Notes: generated by a model not told the origin, from the sequence alone. 64,000 nucleotides of DNA from Flavobacterium denitrificans DSM 15936 (GCF_000425445.1 NZ_KE384378.1:545191-609190), one strand, 5' to 3'. Shown: positions 34,133 to 43,412, counted from the first letter of the stretch. A program made the numbers and translations.

Positions 34133-36037
34133 CTATTTCTTAGGATTTTTAGAATCTTTCGTATCCATCATTTCCATAAGCTTCATGCCTAATAAACCAC
34201 TAATAGAACCATCAGAACCACCATTTCCTGAAATCAATACATCTGGAATTACTTTGATGTTTCCTTTACCAATTTCTTCAGTCACTTTGTAACGAGTAAA
34301 GTTGTCTCCACCCATTGCGCTTACCTGAAGTTGGTATGCCTCAGCAGTTGATTTACCAATTGCCATAATTTTTTCCGCTTCAGCCAAACCAGTTTTTGAG
34401 ATTTTCTCAGCTTCTGCACTTGCATTCAATTTTGTTGCTTCGGCTTGTGCTCCTGCTCTTGCTTTTGTCGCTTCTGCTTCTGCATTTGCACGCATTTTTG
34501 TTGCTTCTGCTTCAGCATTAACATTCAATTTCAAACTTGTCGCGTCTCCTTCTGCTTTCTTCACTGTTGCATCGGCAGTTCTTTGTGCGATTTCAACACT
34601 TTGCGAAGCACGAACAATTTCTTTCTGCATATCGGCAATTGCAGTTTCTTTTTCCATACCCTGACGCTGTTCTTGAGCCATTCTTTGCGTTTGATATGTT
34701 TTTTGCTCTTCTTCAGCCAACTTTCTATCTGTCAAAGTTTTCATCAAAGAATCTGGAGGCACAATATCTCCAATCAAAGTATCAACCGCATTAACGTTAT
34801 ATTCGTCAAGAACTAACTTAATATGATTTTTAGCCGATTCCTGACGCTCTTTTCTTGTTGTCAAAAATGAAATCACATCGCTATCCTGCGCCGAGTTTCT
34901 AAAATAGTTACCAATTGTTGGTTCTAAAACCTGCGAAACCAAATTGTTCATGCTTCCAAAACGCGCAATTACTTTTGGCGCCTCTGCCGCAGGAACGTGA
35001 ATGATTTGTGCCACGTCTAGATTAAATGGGAAACCGTCTTTTGAACGAACCGTAATTGTAGACAGGTTTTTATCTAAATCATGTGATTCACTTCTCGCAT
35101 TCGCCCAGTTCAAAACCAAGTTTGTTGTTGGAACAGCTTCTAACTTTGTTGTGTATTTATTCAAAGCATATTTTCCTGGTCCAAAAGGCTCCATCCAAAC
35201 CCCTCTTTGTCCTTTTGAAACAATATTTCCGTGTTTAAAAGTATCTCCTGTTACATCTTGACCATCTTCTCCAATATATGATATGACAACACCTACATAA
35301 CCGATCGGTACATCTGTCATTGGATTCTGCTCAATTTGAACTCCCCAGGTATTGATATAATAAGAACCTGCTAACATCACTTGAGGCTGTAAACCACGAT
35401 TTCCGCCTTGTTCTAAGAACTTATCAAAATCTTGGAAATTATTATGGTTTTCGACAAATTTACCCGCAATTTGCCCCTGTGGAATTGGCTCTCCATCAAG
35501 TGCTGTAACAATACCAATCATGTTTTCGAAAATCTTGATTTGCTCAGCAATTACAATCTCAAATAAAAATGTATTGATACGATACGATCCCGTTGTGATA
35601 AAAGCGGTTTGACGGCCTTTTTGTCCGCCATTGTTTAAGAAGGCTGTCGCATCTTGAAAATTATCGCTTTCCACCCTTCTGGCCAAGATCCTTCCGGTCG
35701 GAATCTCTTTCCCATCTTTACTTAAAACCAATCCGATTTTTCCTTCTGGAATAATCGTAAATCCAGTCATATCTATTGAATATTGCCAGATCCACATTCC
35801 CCAATACAAACCTGGAGCAAGCGTTTGTGCCTGATAACCTGCCTCACCTTTTGTTGCAATAATACGGCCGTCTGGCAGAGATTTGTCGGCACCAAACAAA
35901 ACGAATTTTTTGGTTACCAAACCAATTTTATCCTCAGGAACAATCACCATTCCGAAGAAAACACGTAAAATAAATTTGTAAAAAAGAAAGGCAAATAAAA
36001 TTAAAATTATCCACCAATAAGAAGTAATTTCATTCAT
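34133..36037 (-). CDS. Flotillin-like SPFH protein with four N-terminal repeats
   Basis: 634 residues. One membrane helix at about 7-30 (WWIILILFAFLFYKFILRVFF) anchors it. Residues 32-300 contain four similar units of about 60-70 residues (E-x-I-G-x-V ... G-x-Y-x-I-N), with starts near 32, 96, 168 and 244. An SPFH domain follows (about 300-470). The alpha-helical region 470-590 has Ala-Glu-rich 11-residue repeats (NAEAEATKMRANAEAEATKA), as in flotillins. It should form large membrane-bound oligomers or cages organising the envelope. It is a single gene flanked by CTAAGAT repeats. Its architecture exceeds ordinary flotillins, with extra repeats before the SPFH domain. Confidence 0.87.
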   Translation of the reverse strand: MNEITSYWWIILILFAFLFYKFILRVFFGMVIVPEDKIGLVTKKFVLFGADKSLPDGRIIATKGEAGYQAQTLAPGLYWGMWIWQYSIDMTGFTIIPEGKIGLVLSKDGKEIPTGRILARRVESDNFQDATAFLNNGGQKGRQTAFITTGSYRINTFLFEIVIAEQIKIFENMIGIVTALDGEPIPQGQIAGKFVENHNNFQDFDKFLEQGGNRGLQPQVMLAGSYYINTWGVQIEQNPMTDVPIGYVGVVISYIGEDGQDVTGDTFKHGNIVSKGQRGVWMEPFGPGKYALNKYTTKLEAVPTTNLVLNWANARSESHDLDKNLSTITVRSKDGFPFNLDVAQIIHVPAAEAPKVIARFGSMNNLVSQVLEPTIGNYFRNSAQDSDVISFLTTRKERQESAKNHIKLVLDEYNVNAVDTLIGDIVPPDSLMKTLTDRKLAEEEQKTYQTQRMAQEQRQGMEKETAIADMQKEIVRASQSVEIAQRTADATVKKAEGDATSLKLNVNAEAEATKMRANAEAEATKARAGAQAEATKLNASAEAEKISKTGLAEAEKIMAIGKSTAEAYQLQVSAMGGDNFTRYKVTEEIGKGNIKVIPDVLISGNGGSDGSISGLLGMKLMEMMDTKDSKNPKK

Positions 36038-36495
36038 AGTTTTTGATATTTAGTCGTACAAACATAGGAGAAATATTTCCTGTTAAAATCAAAAATTTAA
36101 AAAATTAACTTTTGAAGTTTTTTGCTGAAAAATGTTAAAAAATCATTTATTCTCCATCGTTGGAATTTCAATTTTCTGACACGATTTTTTACTGAGTCAA
36201 CTGTGGTTTGTATTTTGGTTTTTAACAGTTTTTAGGTTGGGTACAAAGGCCTAGAGTGACAAAGGAACAAAGGTTTTGTTTTTAGAATTTTGGTCAACAC
36301 ATTTTTTAAATTGACAAAAAATGCCCAATCTAGTGTTAGATGCACTACAGTGCATCTCTACAATTAAACCATATGAAAACTTTTTGCCTTTGCAACTTTG
36401 CATATTAAAAAAGAAAAAACCTTAGCATCTTAGCATCTTAGAACCTTAGCCACTTTTTTTGTACCTTTGGCACTCTGAACCTTTGAACCTCTACA
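36038..36495. repeat. Repeat-rich intergenic stretch before truA
   Basis: 458 bases without a gene. They contain a palindrome AGATGCACTA-CAGTGCATCT (36338-36357, tail CTACAAT), related to the copy at 34088. A CTTAGCATCTTAG tract (36419-36449) follows, then the truA promoter. The part next to the SPFH start (36038-36240) is AT-rich and probably carries the SPFH promoter; I see nothing else in it. Confidence 0.6.
36462..36469 (+). promoter_or_regulatory. -7 box for truA
   Basis: TACCTTTG matches TAnnTTTG and ends 26 bases before the GTG start codon. Confidence 0.4.
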
Positions 36496-37242
36496 GTGAG
36501 ATATTTTATTCGATTTGCATACAACGGAACACCTTATAATGGATGGCAATTTCAGCCAAACGCACCTTCTGTTCAGGAAACTTTAAACAAAGCGCTTTCG
36601 GTTTTACTAAATACACCTATAAATGTTATGGGTGCCGGACGCACAGACACTGGAGTTCATGCAACAGAAATGTATGGGCATTTTGATGTTGAAAATCCTT
36701 TAGACGTTTCCGTTTTAGTTCATAAGCTAAATTCATTTTTACCAAAAGATATTGCTGTTTTTGATATTTTATTGGTACATGATGATGCGCATTGCCGATT
36801 TGATGCCACTAAACGCACGTACGAATACCACATCAATACTGTTAAAAATCCGTTTTTGCAGGAACTCAGCTGGTATGTAAGTCAAAAATTAGATGTAGCT
36901 TTGATGAATGAAGCTGCCAAAATTTTATTAAAGCATACCGATTTTCAATGCTTTTCAAAAGTCAATACAGATGTAAACACTTTTGATTGCACGGTTTTTG
37001 AGGCATATTGGAAAAATGAAAATAATAAACTGATTTTCACAATTTCAGCAAACCGATTTTTACGAAATATGGTTCGTGCCATTGTAGGCACATTAATCAA
37101 TATTGGTCTTCATAAAATTTCTTTGGCCGATTTTGAAAATATTATTGCCAGTAAAAGCAGAGAAAAAGCTGGATTTTCAGTTCCAGCACACGGTCTTTAT
37201 TTGACCAAAATTAATTACGATTACATAAATAGCCCTGATTGA
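36496..37242 (+). CDS. truA: tRNA pseudouridine synthase A
   Basis: 248 residues from a GTG at 36496; no in-frame ATG exists upstream within reach, and the family N-terminus (MRYFIRFAYNGTPYNGWQ) begins exactly there. The catalytic Asp51 lies in GAGRTDTGVHA, and RTYEYHIN and SANRFLRNMVRAIVGTLI follow in the usual order. It converts uridines 38-40 in the tRNA anticodon arm to pseudouridine. Full length for the family. The ABC exporter starts 141 bases downstream and may share its transcript. Confidence 0.95.
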   Translation: MRYFIRFAYNGTPYNGWQFQPNAPSVQETLNKALSVLLNTPINVMGAGRTDTGVHATEMYGHFDVENPLDVSVLVHKLNSFLPKDIAVFDILLVHDDAHCRFDATKRTYEYHINTVKNPFLQELSWYVSQKLDVALMNEAAKILLKHTDFQCFSKVNTDVNTFDCTVFEAYWKNENNKLIFTISANRFLRNMVRAIVGTLINIGLHKISLADFENIIASKSREKAGFSVPAHGLYLTKINYDYINSPD

Positions 37243-37383
37243 AGTGAAAAGCTTTTTTGAAAAAAATATTGTTTTTGTGTTTTTTTATAAAGCGACCAAC
37301 GGAAGCTCTTATAAAAAACAATACAAAAACATATTTTTGAGAAAAACTTGTAACGGAAAGCAGGAAATAGCTCCTTATACTAA

Positions 37384-39138
37384 ATGAAAGCAAAAGCATT
37401 TGATACCGGCTTATTCAAACGAATTTTAAAATATACCAAACCTTACAAATGGCGCTATTATGGCGTAATTGTTTTTGCTATTTCGCTGTCGATTTTTGCG
37501 GCACTTCGCCCTTATTTGCTAAAACAAACTGTTGATGGTTATATCAAAACTCACGACAAGTATGGCTTATTGATGTATATTATCTTGATGGGACTTGTGC
37601 TTTTGATGGAAGTTTTTTCTCAATTCTACTTTGTGTATTGGGCCAACTGGCTTGGACAGGATATCGTAAAAGACATTCGCACCAAACTTTTCAAGCATAT
37701 TTTAAGTTTCAGAATGAAATATTTTGATTTGGTTCCGGTTGGACAATTGGTAACTAGATCCGTTTCAGACATTGAGTCTATTGCACGTATTTTCAGTCAA
37801 GGACTTTTTATGATTATTAGTGATTTGATGAAAATGCTTGTGGTTTTGCTGTTCATGTTTTACATGAACTGGAAATTGACATGGATTGTGGTTGTAGCAA
37901 TGCCAATTCTGGTTTATGTTACCCGAATTTTTCAACGCAAAATGCAAGTTGCTTTTGAAGAAGTCCGTACTCAGATTGCCAATATGAACTCTTTTGTTCA
38001 GGAACGTGTGACAGGAATGAAGATTGTACAGCTTTTTAACCGAGAAAAAATTGAAGCTGAAAAATTTAGAGAAATCAACGATAAACATAGAGTCGCTTGG
38101 ATTAAAACCATTTTATATAACTCGATCTTTTTTCCAATTGCCGATATTATTTCGTCGATCACTTTAGGTCTGGTAGTTGTTTTTGGCGGATTTAAAATTT
38201 TGAATGGAGATCATTTTACAACATTTGGAGATTTATTCTCTTATACGATGTTCATCGGAATGCTCTTTAATCCGCTGCGTCAAATTGCTGATAAATTCAA
38301 CGAGATGCAATTAGGAATGATTGCTGCCAATCGTGTTTTTGATATTATTGACACGCAAGACCATATTCAAGATACAGGAACAATTGAAGCTCCCGATTTT
38401 AACGGCAGCATTGAATTCAAAGACGTTCGTTTTAGTTATATTCCAGAAGAGGAAGTTATTAAAGGAATTGATTTATCTGTTAATTCGGGGCAAACCATTG
38501 CAATTGTTGGCTCTACCGGAGCAGGAAAATCAACAATTATCAATTTACTGAATCGTTTCTATGAAATTAACAGCGGAACAATTTATATCGATGGACATAA
38601 TATTGAAAACTACACATTAGCTTCTTTACGAAAACAAATTGCCGTGGTTTTGCAAGATGTGTTTTTATTTGCCGATACAATTTACAATAACATCACTTTG
38701 CATAATCCAGAAATAACGCGCGAAAAAGTACTTGAAGCCGCAAAGAAAATTGGCGTTCACGATTTTATTATGAGTCTGCCTGATAATTATGATTTTGATG
38801 TTAAGGAGCGTGGTGTAATGTTATCTTCCGGCCAGCGCCAATTGATTGCGTTTTTGCGGTCGTATGTGAGCAATCCGAGTATTTTGATTTTGGATGAAGC
38901 GACTTCTTCAATTGATACCTATTCTGAAGAATTGATTCAGCGCGCGACAGAAACAATTACCAAAGGAAGAACTTCAATTATCATTGCACACCGATTGGCA
39001 ACAATTGTAAATGCCGATAAAATTGTAGTAATGGATAAAGGACTTATTGTAGAGCAAGGAACGCATCAAGAGTTGCTTAACAAAAACGATGGTTATTACA
39101 AAAACTTGTATGATTCGCAATTTTCGGTTGCAAATTAG
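37384..39138 (+). CDS. ABC exporter, MsbA/BmrA-like half transporter
   Basis: 584 residues. The six-helix transmembrane domain spans about 25-320. The nucleotide-binding domain has Walker A GSTGAGKS (376-383), the Q-loop in VVLQDVFLF, the signature LSSGQ (480-484; Ser replaces the usual first Gly), Walker B ILILDEATS with Asp504 and Glu505, and the H-loop IIIAHRLAT. It works as a homodimer or heterodimer exporting lipids, drugs or peptides. No partner half-transporter lies next to it, so a homodimer is likely. Substrate unknown; annotation as lipid A flippase would need more evidence. Confidence 0.9.
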   Translation: MKAKAFDTGLFKRILKYTKPYKWRYYGVIVFAISLSIFAALRPYLLKQTVDGYIKTHDKYGLLMYIILMGLVLLMEVFSQFYFVYWANWLGQDIVKDIRTKLFKHILSFRMKYFDLVPVGQLVTRSVSDIESIARIFSQGLFMIISDLMKMLVVLLFMFYMNWKLTWIVVVAMPILVYVTRIFQRKMQVAFEEVRTQIANMNSFVQERVTGMKIVQLFNREKIEAEKFREINDKHRVAWIKTILYNSIFFPIADIISSITLGLVVVFGGFKILNGDHFTTFGDLFSYTMFIGMLFNPLRQIADKFNEMQLGMIAANRVFDIIDTQDHIQDTGTIEAPDFNGSIEFKDVRFSYIPEEEVIKGIDLSVNSGQTIAIVGSTGAGKSTIINLLNRFYEINSGTIYIDGHNIENYTLASLRKQIAVVLQDVFLFADTIYNNITLHNPEITREKVLEAAKKIGVHDFIMSLPDNYDFDVKERGVMLSSGQRQLIAFLRSYVSNPSILILDEATSSIDTYSEELIQRATETITKGRTSIIIAHRLATIVNADKIVVMDKGLIVEQGTHQELLNKNDGYYKNLYDSQFSVAN

Positions 39139-39246
39139 GTGTCAAAATGCTAAAAAAACATTTATAAACGTTAAATCAGCGTTATAGAAATCATAAAACT
39201 GCTTCTTAGCACCAAGTCTTTAACATATCGTTTTTGGTTTATTCTT

Positions 39247-39254
39247 TATCTTTG
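39247..39254 (+). promoter_or_regulatory. -7 box for the NUMOD4/HNH-like gene
   Basis: TATCTTTG matches TAnnTTTG and ends 28 bases before the ATG at 39283. Confidence 0.4.
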
Positions 39255-39282
39255 AGATTGTAGAAATCAAATGTAAAAGAAA

Positions 39283-39867
39283 ATGCCACAAAACAGATTT
39301 TATCCAGACGAACAGTTCAAAGAAATAGAAATAAACGCCTCATTACAACTTAAATATGCCATTTCAAACCGAGGCCGATTAATCAGTTTTACCGACGAAA
39401 TTGAAAACGGCAGAATTCTCAAAGGCGGTTTAAGCGATGGTTATCCAACCTTTAGATTCAAAGTTAAAAAAGATGACAAAATTGTCAACAAATATCTTTT
39501 TCTCTACAAATTAGTTGCCCAATATTTTATCCCAAAACAATCTGAAGATCAAACGTATGTTCTCCATTTAGATTACAACCGAAGCAACGATGATGCAAGC
39601 AATTTGCGATGGGCTACCAAAGAAGAAATGATGGCACACAGCCGAAAAAGCCCACGTGTGATTCAGGCGAAAAAGAACTTGATTGAACACAATCTAAAAG
39701 CAGACGGAAGAAAACTCACAACTACAAAAGTGATGCTGATCAAAAAAATCTTAGCCAGACCAGAACAAAAAACACGTTTGAAAATGATCGCTAAACAATT
39801 TGGCGTAAGCGAAATGCAGATTAGAAGAATTGCAAGCGGTGAAAACTGGGGACACGTTAAGGTTTAA
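39283..39867 (+). CDS. NUMOD4/HNH homing-endonuclease-like protein with C-terminal HTH
   Basis: 194 residues. A NUMOD4-like start (EQFKEIEI, YAISNRGRLISF, about 11-36) is followed by an HNH_3-like region (YVLHLDYNRSNDDASNLRWATKEEMMAH, about 92-119). A C-terminal helix-turn-helix ends in IRRIASGENWGHVKV, as in free-standing homing endonucleases. His95, Asp97 and Asn107 fit the HNH pattern, but the usual E-N pair is E-M (115-116), so a metal ligand is changed. It has its own promoter box and is not inserted in another gene. It may be a domesticated DNA-binding protein rather than an active nuclease. Confidence 0.7.
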   Translation: MPQNRFYPDEQFKEIEINASLQLKYAISNRGRLISFTDEIENGRILKGGLSDGYPTFRFKVKKDDKIVNKYLFLYKLVAQYFIPKQSEDQTYVLHLDYNRSNDDASNLRWATKEEMMAHSRKSPRVIQAKKNLIEHNLKADGRKLTTTKVMLIKKILARPEQKTRLKMIAKQFGVSEMQIRRIASGENWGHVKV

Positions 39868-39884
39868 TTTTCATGGAAAAGGTG

Positions 39885-39940
39885 AAAGGTAAAATGTGAA
39901 ATGTTAGATTATTTGAATCAAAATTTCACATTTTACCTTT
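39885..39940. repeat. Inverted repeat AAAGGTAAAATGTGAAA
   Basis: Arms 39885-39901 and 39924-39940 are exact complements (17 bp) and the right arm runs into T-rich sequence, so it may terminate the HNH-like gene. Part of the right arm recurs at about 39977-40003 (TTTTCACATTTTACCTTTTT), and a related tract is at 55763-55820. Confidence 0.7.
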
Positions 39941-40128
39941 TATTTTTTAAATCTCTTCCAATTTAGATCTTACTTTTTCACATTTTCACATTTTACCTTT
40001 TTACAACTTACTATTTTTTAAAATAAATCCTTAAATTCGCAATCACAAATAACAAAAAAAGAAAATCGACAAATGAGTTTCGGAATTATACTTCTCATTT
40101 TCGGTAATAAATACTAAAAACCAAAAAA

Positions 40129-41517
40129 ATGAAATACGACGTTATTGTTTTAGGAAGTGGTCCTGGTGGCTATGTAACAGCAATTAGAGCTTCTCAATTA
40201 GGCTTTAAAGTAGCTGTAGTTGAAAAAGAAAACCTAGGAGGTGTATGTTTGAACTGGGGCTGTATCCCAACAAAAGCATTATTGAAATCAGCTCAGGTTT
40301 TTGATTACCTTAAACACGCTTCTGATTACGGATTAAAAGTTTCTGAATTCGATAAAGATTTCCCAGCAGTTATTCAACGTAGCCGTGGTGTAGCAGAAGG
40401 AATGAGCAAAGGAGTTCAGTTCTTGATGAAAAAAAACAAGATTGACGTTATCGAAGGTTTTGGAAAACTAAAACCAGGAAAAAAACTAGACGTTACAGAC
40501 AAAGACAATAAAGTTACTGAATATAGCGCTGATCACATTATCATCGCAACTGGTGCTCGTTCTCGCGAATTGCCAAACTTACCTCAAGATGGTGTAAAAG
40601 TAATTGGATACCGTCAGGCAATGACTTTGCCAACTCAGCCAAAATCTATGATTATTGTTGGTTCTGGAGCAATTGGAGTTGAGTTCGCTCATTTCTATAA
40701 CTCTATGGGAACTGATGTTACTATCGTAGAATTTATGCCAAACGTAGTTCCTGTAGAAGACGAAGATATCTCTAAACAATTTGAGCGTTCTTTGAAAAAA
40801 TCAGGAATCAAAGTGATGACTAATTCTTCTGTTGAGCGTATTGACACAACAGGTGCAGGAGTTAAAGCTTTTGTTAAAACGGCAAAAGGAGAAGAAGTTC
40901 TAGAAGCTGACATTGTACTTTCTGCGGTTGGAATCAAAACAAACATTGAAAATATTGGTTTAGAAGAAGTTGGAATCGCTGTTGATAGAGATAAAATCTT
41001 AGTTAATGCTTACAACGCAACGAATATTCCTGGATACTATGCAATTGGTGATGTTACTCCAGGTCAAGCTTTAGCGCACGTTGCTTCTGCTGAAGGAATC
41101 AACTGTGTTGAAAAAATCGCTGGTATGCATGTAGATCCAATCAATTACGGAAACGTTCCAGGTTGTACGTATGCAACTCCAGAAATTGCTTCTGTTGGTT
41201 TAACTGAAAAACAAGCTAAAGAAAAAGGCTACGAATTAAAAATTGGTAAATTCCCATTCTCAGCTTCTGGAAAAGCTAAAGCTGCTGGAAATGCTGACGG
41301 ATTCGTAAAAGTAATCTTTGATGCTAAATATGGAGAATGGTTAGGATGCCACATGATTGGTGCTGGTGTTACAGATATGATTGCTGAGGCAGTTGTAGCT
41401 CGTAAACTAGAAACTACTGGCCACGAAATCCTTAAATCTATCCACCCTCACCCTACTATGAGTGAGGCTGTTATGGAAGCTGTTGCTGATGCTTACGGCG
41501 AAGTAATTCACTTGTAA
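40129..41517 (+). CDS. lpdA: Dihydrolipoyl dehydrogenase
   Basis: 462 residues, flavoprotein disulfide reductase. FAD-binding GSGPGGY (10-15) is followed by the redox pair Cys40 and Cys45 in GGVCLNWGCIPTK. The NAD-binding fold is IIVGSGAIGVEFA, the second FAD contact is YAIGDVTPGQALAH, and the catalytic His-Glu dyad is in HPHPTMSEAV. It reoxidises lipoamide in the pyruvate and 2-oxoglutarate dehydrogenase complexes and in glycine cleavage. It is a single gene with its own terminator, so it probably serves all these complexes. Codon use here is visibly more biased than its neighbours, which fits a highly expressed housekeeping gene. Confidence 0.96.
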   Translation: MKYDVIVLGSGPGGYVTAIRASQLGFKVAVVEKENLGGVCLNWGCIPTKALLKSAQVFDYLKHASDYGLKVSEFDKDFPAVIQRSRGVAEGMSKGVQFLMKKNKIDVIEGFGKLKPGKKLDVTDKDNKVTEYSADHIIIATGARSRELPNLPQDGVKVIGYRQAMTLPTQPKSMIIVGSGAIGVEFAHFYNSMGTDVTIVEFMPNVVPVEDEDISKQFERSLKKSGIKVMTNSSVERIDTTGAGVKAFVKTAKGEEVLEADIVLSAVGIKTNIENIGLEEVGIAVDRDKILVNAYNATNIPGYYAIGDVTPGQALAHVASAEGINCVEKIAGMHVDPINYGNVPGCTYATPEIASVGLTEKQAKEKGYELKIGKFPFSASGKAKAAGNADGFVKVIFDAKYGEWLGCHMIGAGVTDMIAEAVVARKLETTGHEILKSIHPHPTMSEAVMEAVADAYGEVIHL

Positions 41518-41576
41518 AATATACAATGTAAAGGCTTAAATGTCTTTGCGGAGTTATATATAATTTTTCAATTTAT

Positions 41577-41612
41577 AAAATCCGATTTGTGCAAACAGAT
41601 CGGATTTTTTTG
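41577..41612 (+). terminator. Intrinsic terminator of lpdA
   Basis: AAAATCCGAT (41577-41586) pairs with ATCGGATTTT (41599-41608), followed by T residues. The upper loop TTTGTGCAAACAG adds weak pairs. Confidence 0.85.
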
Positions 41613-41709
41613 CTTTAAAAAGCTTAATTTAGCAAATGCTGAGATGCATTTTTAAATCCTAATTTCAGCTTTAGCATTCAAAAAAATGGTGTTTAATAAA
41701 ATCTACGTT

Positions 41710-42099
41710 ATGAATACAGCCATTCAAGATTATAACAATTCACAAAGCAGTTCTGACAAAGAAATTTGCGATCGATTAGCAATGATAATTGATGAAAATA
41801 TGCGGGATGCCGAAAACAAAATATGGCATGCGCATCCCGTTTGGTTTTTAGAAGGAAATCCAATTGTGGGCTACAGCAAGCTAAAAGGTTCTGTAAGATT
41901 GCTTTTTTGGAGCGGACAATCTTTTGAAGAAGAAAAACTACATAATGAAGGTTCATTCAAAGCCGCCGAAATGCGCTATACAAACGTCGATCAAATCAAT
42001 AATGAAGACCTGAAAAGATGGCTCGAAAAAGGCACAGAAATTCAGTGGGATTATAAAAATATTGTCAAACGAAAAGGAGTCTTACTTCGACTCAAATAA
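41710..42099 (+). CDS. DUF1801 family protein (first of three)
   Basis: 129 residues from the ATG at 41710 (MNTAIQDYNNSQ); an in-frame ATG at 41686 would add eight residues. Family features are KIWHAHPVWFLEGNPIVGY, SVRLLFWSGQSF and LKRWLEKGTEIQWDYKNIVK. DUF1801 includes YdhG-like small proteins, some proposed to handle iron, but no function is established. It starts a run of short single-domain genes transcribed on the plus strand. The 26-base gap to the next gene suggests co-transcription. Confidence 0.8.
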   Translation: MNTAIQDYNNSQSSSDKEICDRLAMIIDENMRDAENKIWHAHPVWFLEGNPIVGYSKLKGSVRLLFWSGQSFEEEKLHNEGSFKAAEMRYTNVDQINNEDLKRWLEKGTEIQWDYKNIVKRKGVLLRLK

Positions 42100-42125
42100 C
42101 AACCCAAAAACAACTAAAACTTAAA

Positions 42126-42860
42126 ATGAAATTTTTACCCCTAATCGCCTTAATTATTATTACTTCTACAAGTTTTTCACAAACAAAAATGCGTCCATTA
42201 AACGAACTTATAGACAAAAACGATTCTGGCTGGAAATCGGTTAAAGAAATGGCAGGAACTGCAAAAAACAAAATAGAAATCCTTCCTGCTGATTCTCAAA
42301 AAGCAAATGATGCATTGTATCATACCCAAATAAATACAAATACCACAATGGGTGCCGTTGTTTACAAAACAGGCGGCATTCTAGTCGATAGCGGGTGGAT
42401 CAGAATATTAGGTTCTGGAAGCGCAAAGCTAAACCGCAGTCTTCCGGATTGGAACAAAGGAAAATCTTTCAAAGAGTTTGGCGAAGTTCCCGGCTATTTA
42501 TTAATTGCAGATGACGCTTTAGGCGGATTTTATATTTTAAACAGTGGTGCACTTGGAACTGATGTTGGTAAAATATATTATTTTTCGCCAGACAATTTGC
42601 AATTTGAACCTCTTGACATTAATTATCCTCAATTTTTGGATTTTTGCTTCAACAACGATTTAAATAAATATTATGAAGGAAGCAGATGGGACAAATGGAA
42701 AGATGAAGTTGCTGGATTAAAAGGCGATCAAGTTTTTAATTTTTATCCTTTTTTATGGACTGAGGAAGGAAGCGACATCAACAAAGTAAGCAGAAAAATA
42801 ATTCCTATTGAAGAACAATACAGCCTGAACACTGCATTGAGAAAACAAATGGGAATGTAA
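42126..42860 (+). CDS. DUF2625 family protein, exported
   Basis: 244 residues with a signal peptide (MKFLPLIALIIITSTSFSQ). The body matches DUF2625 wording: LNELIDKNDSGWKSVKEMA near the start, TTMGAVVYKTGGILVDSGWIRILGSG, PGYLLIADDALGGFYILNSGAL and YYFSPDNLQFEPLDINYPQFLDF. Function unknown. Most members known to me are cytoplasmic, so the signal peptide is slightly unusual, but other Bacteroidota copies carry one. Confidence 0.8.
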   Translation: MKFLPLIALIIITSTSFSQTKMRPLNELIDKNDSGWKSVKEMAGTAKNKIEILPADSQKANDALYHTQINTNTTMGAVVYKTGGILVDSGWIRILGSGSAKLNRSLPDWNKGKSFKEFGEVPGYLLIADDALGGFYILNSGALGTDVGKIYYFSPDNLQFEPLDINYPQFLDFCFNNDLNKYYEGSRWDKWKDEVAGLKGDQVFNFYPFLWTEEGSDINKVSRKIIPIEEQYSLNTALRKQMGM

Positions 42861-42971
42861 ATCATTTCAAATAAATAACACAATTCTTTAATTTTCAGTT
42901 TTTTAATATTATTTTTACTACTGACATAAGGTTGTCAGAAGGTGATTTTATTTTTGGAATAAAATTAAATT

Positions 42972-43346
42972 ATGGAAACTAAAGATGGAAAATTAGCCTT
43001 TTATGCCGCCACTAGACAAGATTGGCGCAATTGGCTCGAAACAAATAGTCAAATCGAAAAATCGGTTTGGCTTATTTTATATAAAAAAAACAGCAAAACA
43101 CCAAGCATCAATTTAATTGAAGCTACTGAAGAAGCTCTTTGCTATGGATGGATTGACAGTCTTTGCAAAAAACGTGATGCAGAAAGCTATTATTTGACAT
43201 TTTCTCCCCGAAACCCAAAAACCAGTAAATGGAGCAAACCTAATATTGAACGAGCAGAAAGACTTATTGCGCAAAATTTAATGACGGAACATGGGCAAAA
43301 ATTAATTGATATTGCCAAACAGCAAGGAAAATGGATTACAGATTAA
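42972..43346 (+). CDS. YdeI/OmdA-like protein, C-terminally truncated
   Basis: 124 residues that match the first two thirds of the YdeI/OmpD-associated family: FYAATRQDWRNWLETN, SVWLILYKKNS, EALCYGWIDSLCKKRD, YYLTFSPRNPKTSKWSKPN and ERAERLIAQNLMTEHGQKLIDIAKQQGKW. Complete members run to about 190 residues and end in an OmdA region. Here a TAA follows GKWITD, and the downstream bases in all frames do not continue the family. The gene is therefore shortened and may be inactive, although the retained part could fold alone. Confidence 0.75.
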   Translation: METKDGKLAFYAATRQDWRNWLETNSQIEKSVWLILYKKNSKTPSINLIEATEEALCYGWIDSLCKKRDAESYYLTFSPRNPKTSKWSKPNIERAERLIAQNLMTEHGQKLIDIAKQQGKWITD

Positions 43347-43412
43347 GAAGTAATTGGTATAATTTTAAGCTCAAAATAAATCCAAAATAGCAACTAACTA
43401 AATTCTAAAACC

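Noticed and set aside
40073..40117. 14-codon frame MSFGIILLIFGNKY ahead of lpdA
   Set aside because: Plausible as a leader peptide but nothing around it (no codon run, no hairpin linked to it) supports a role; may be chance in AT-rich DNA.
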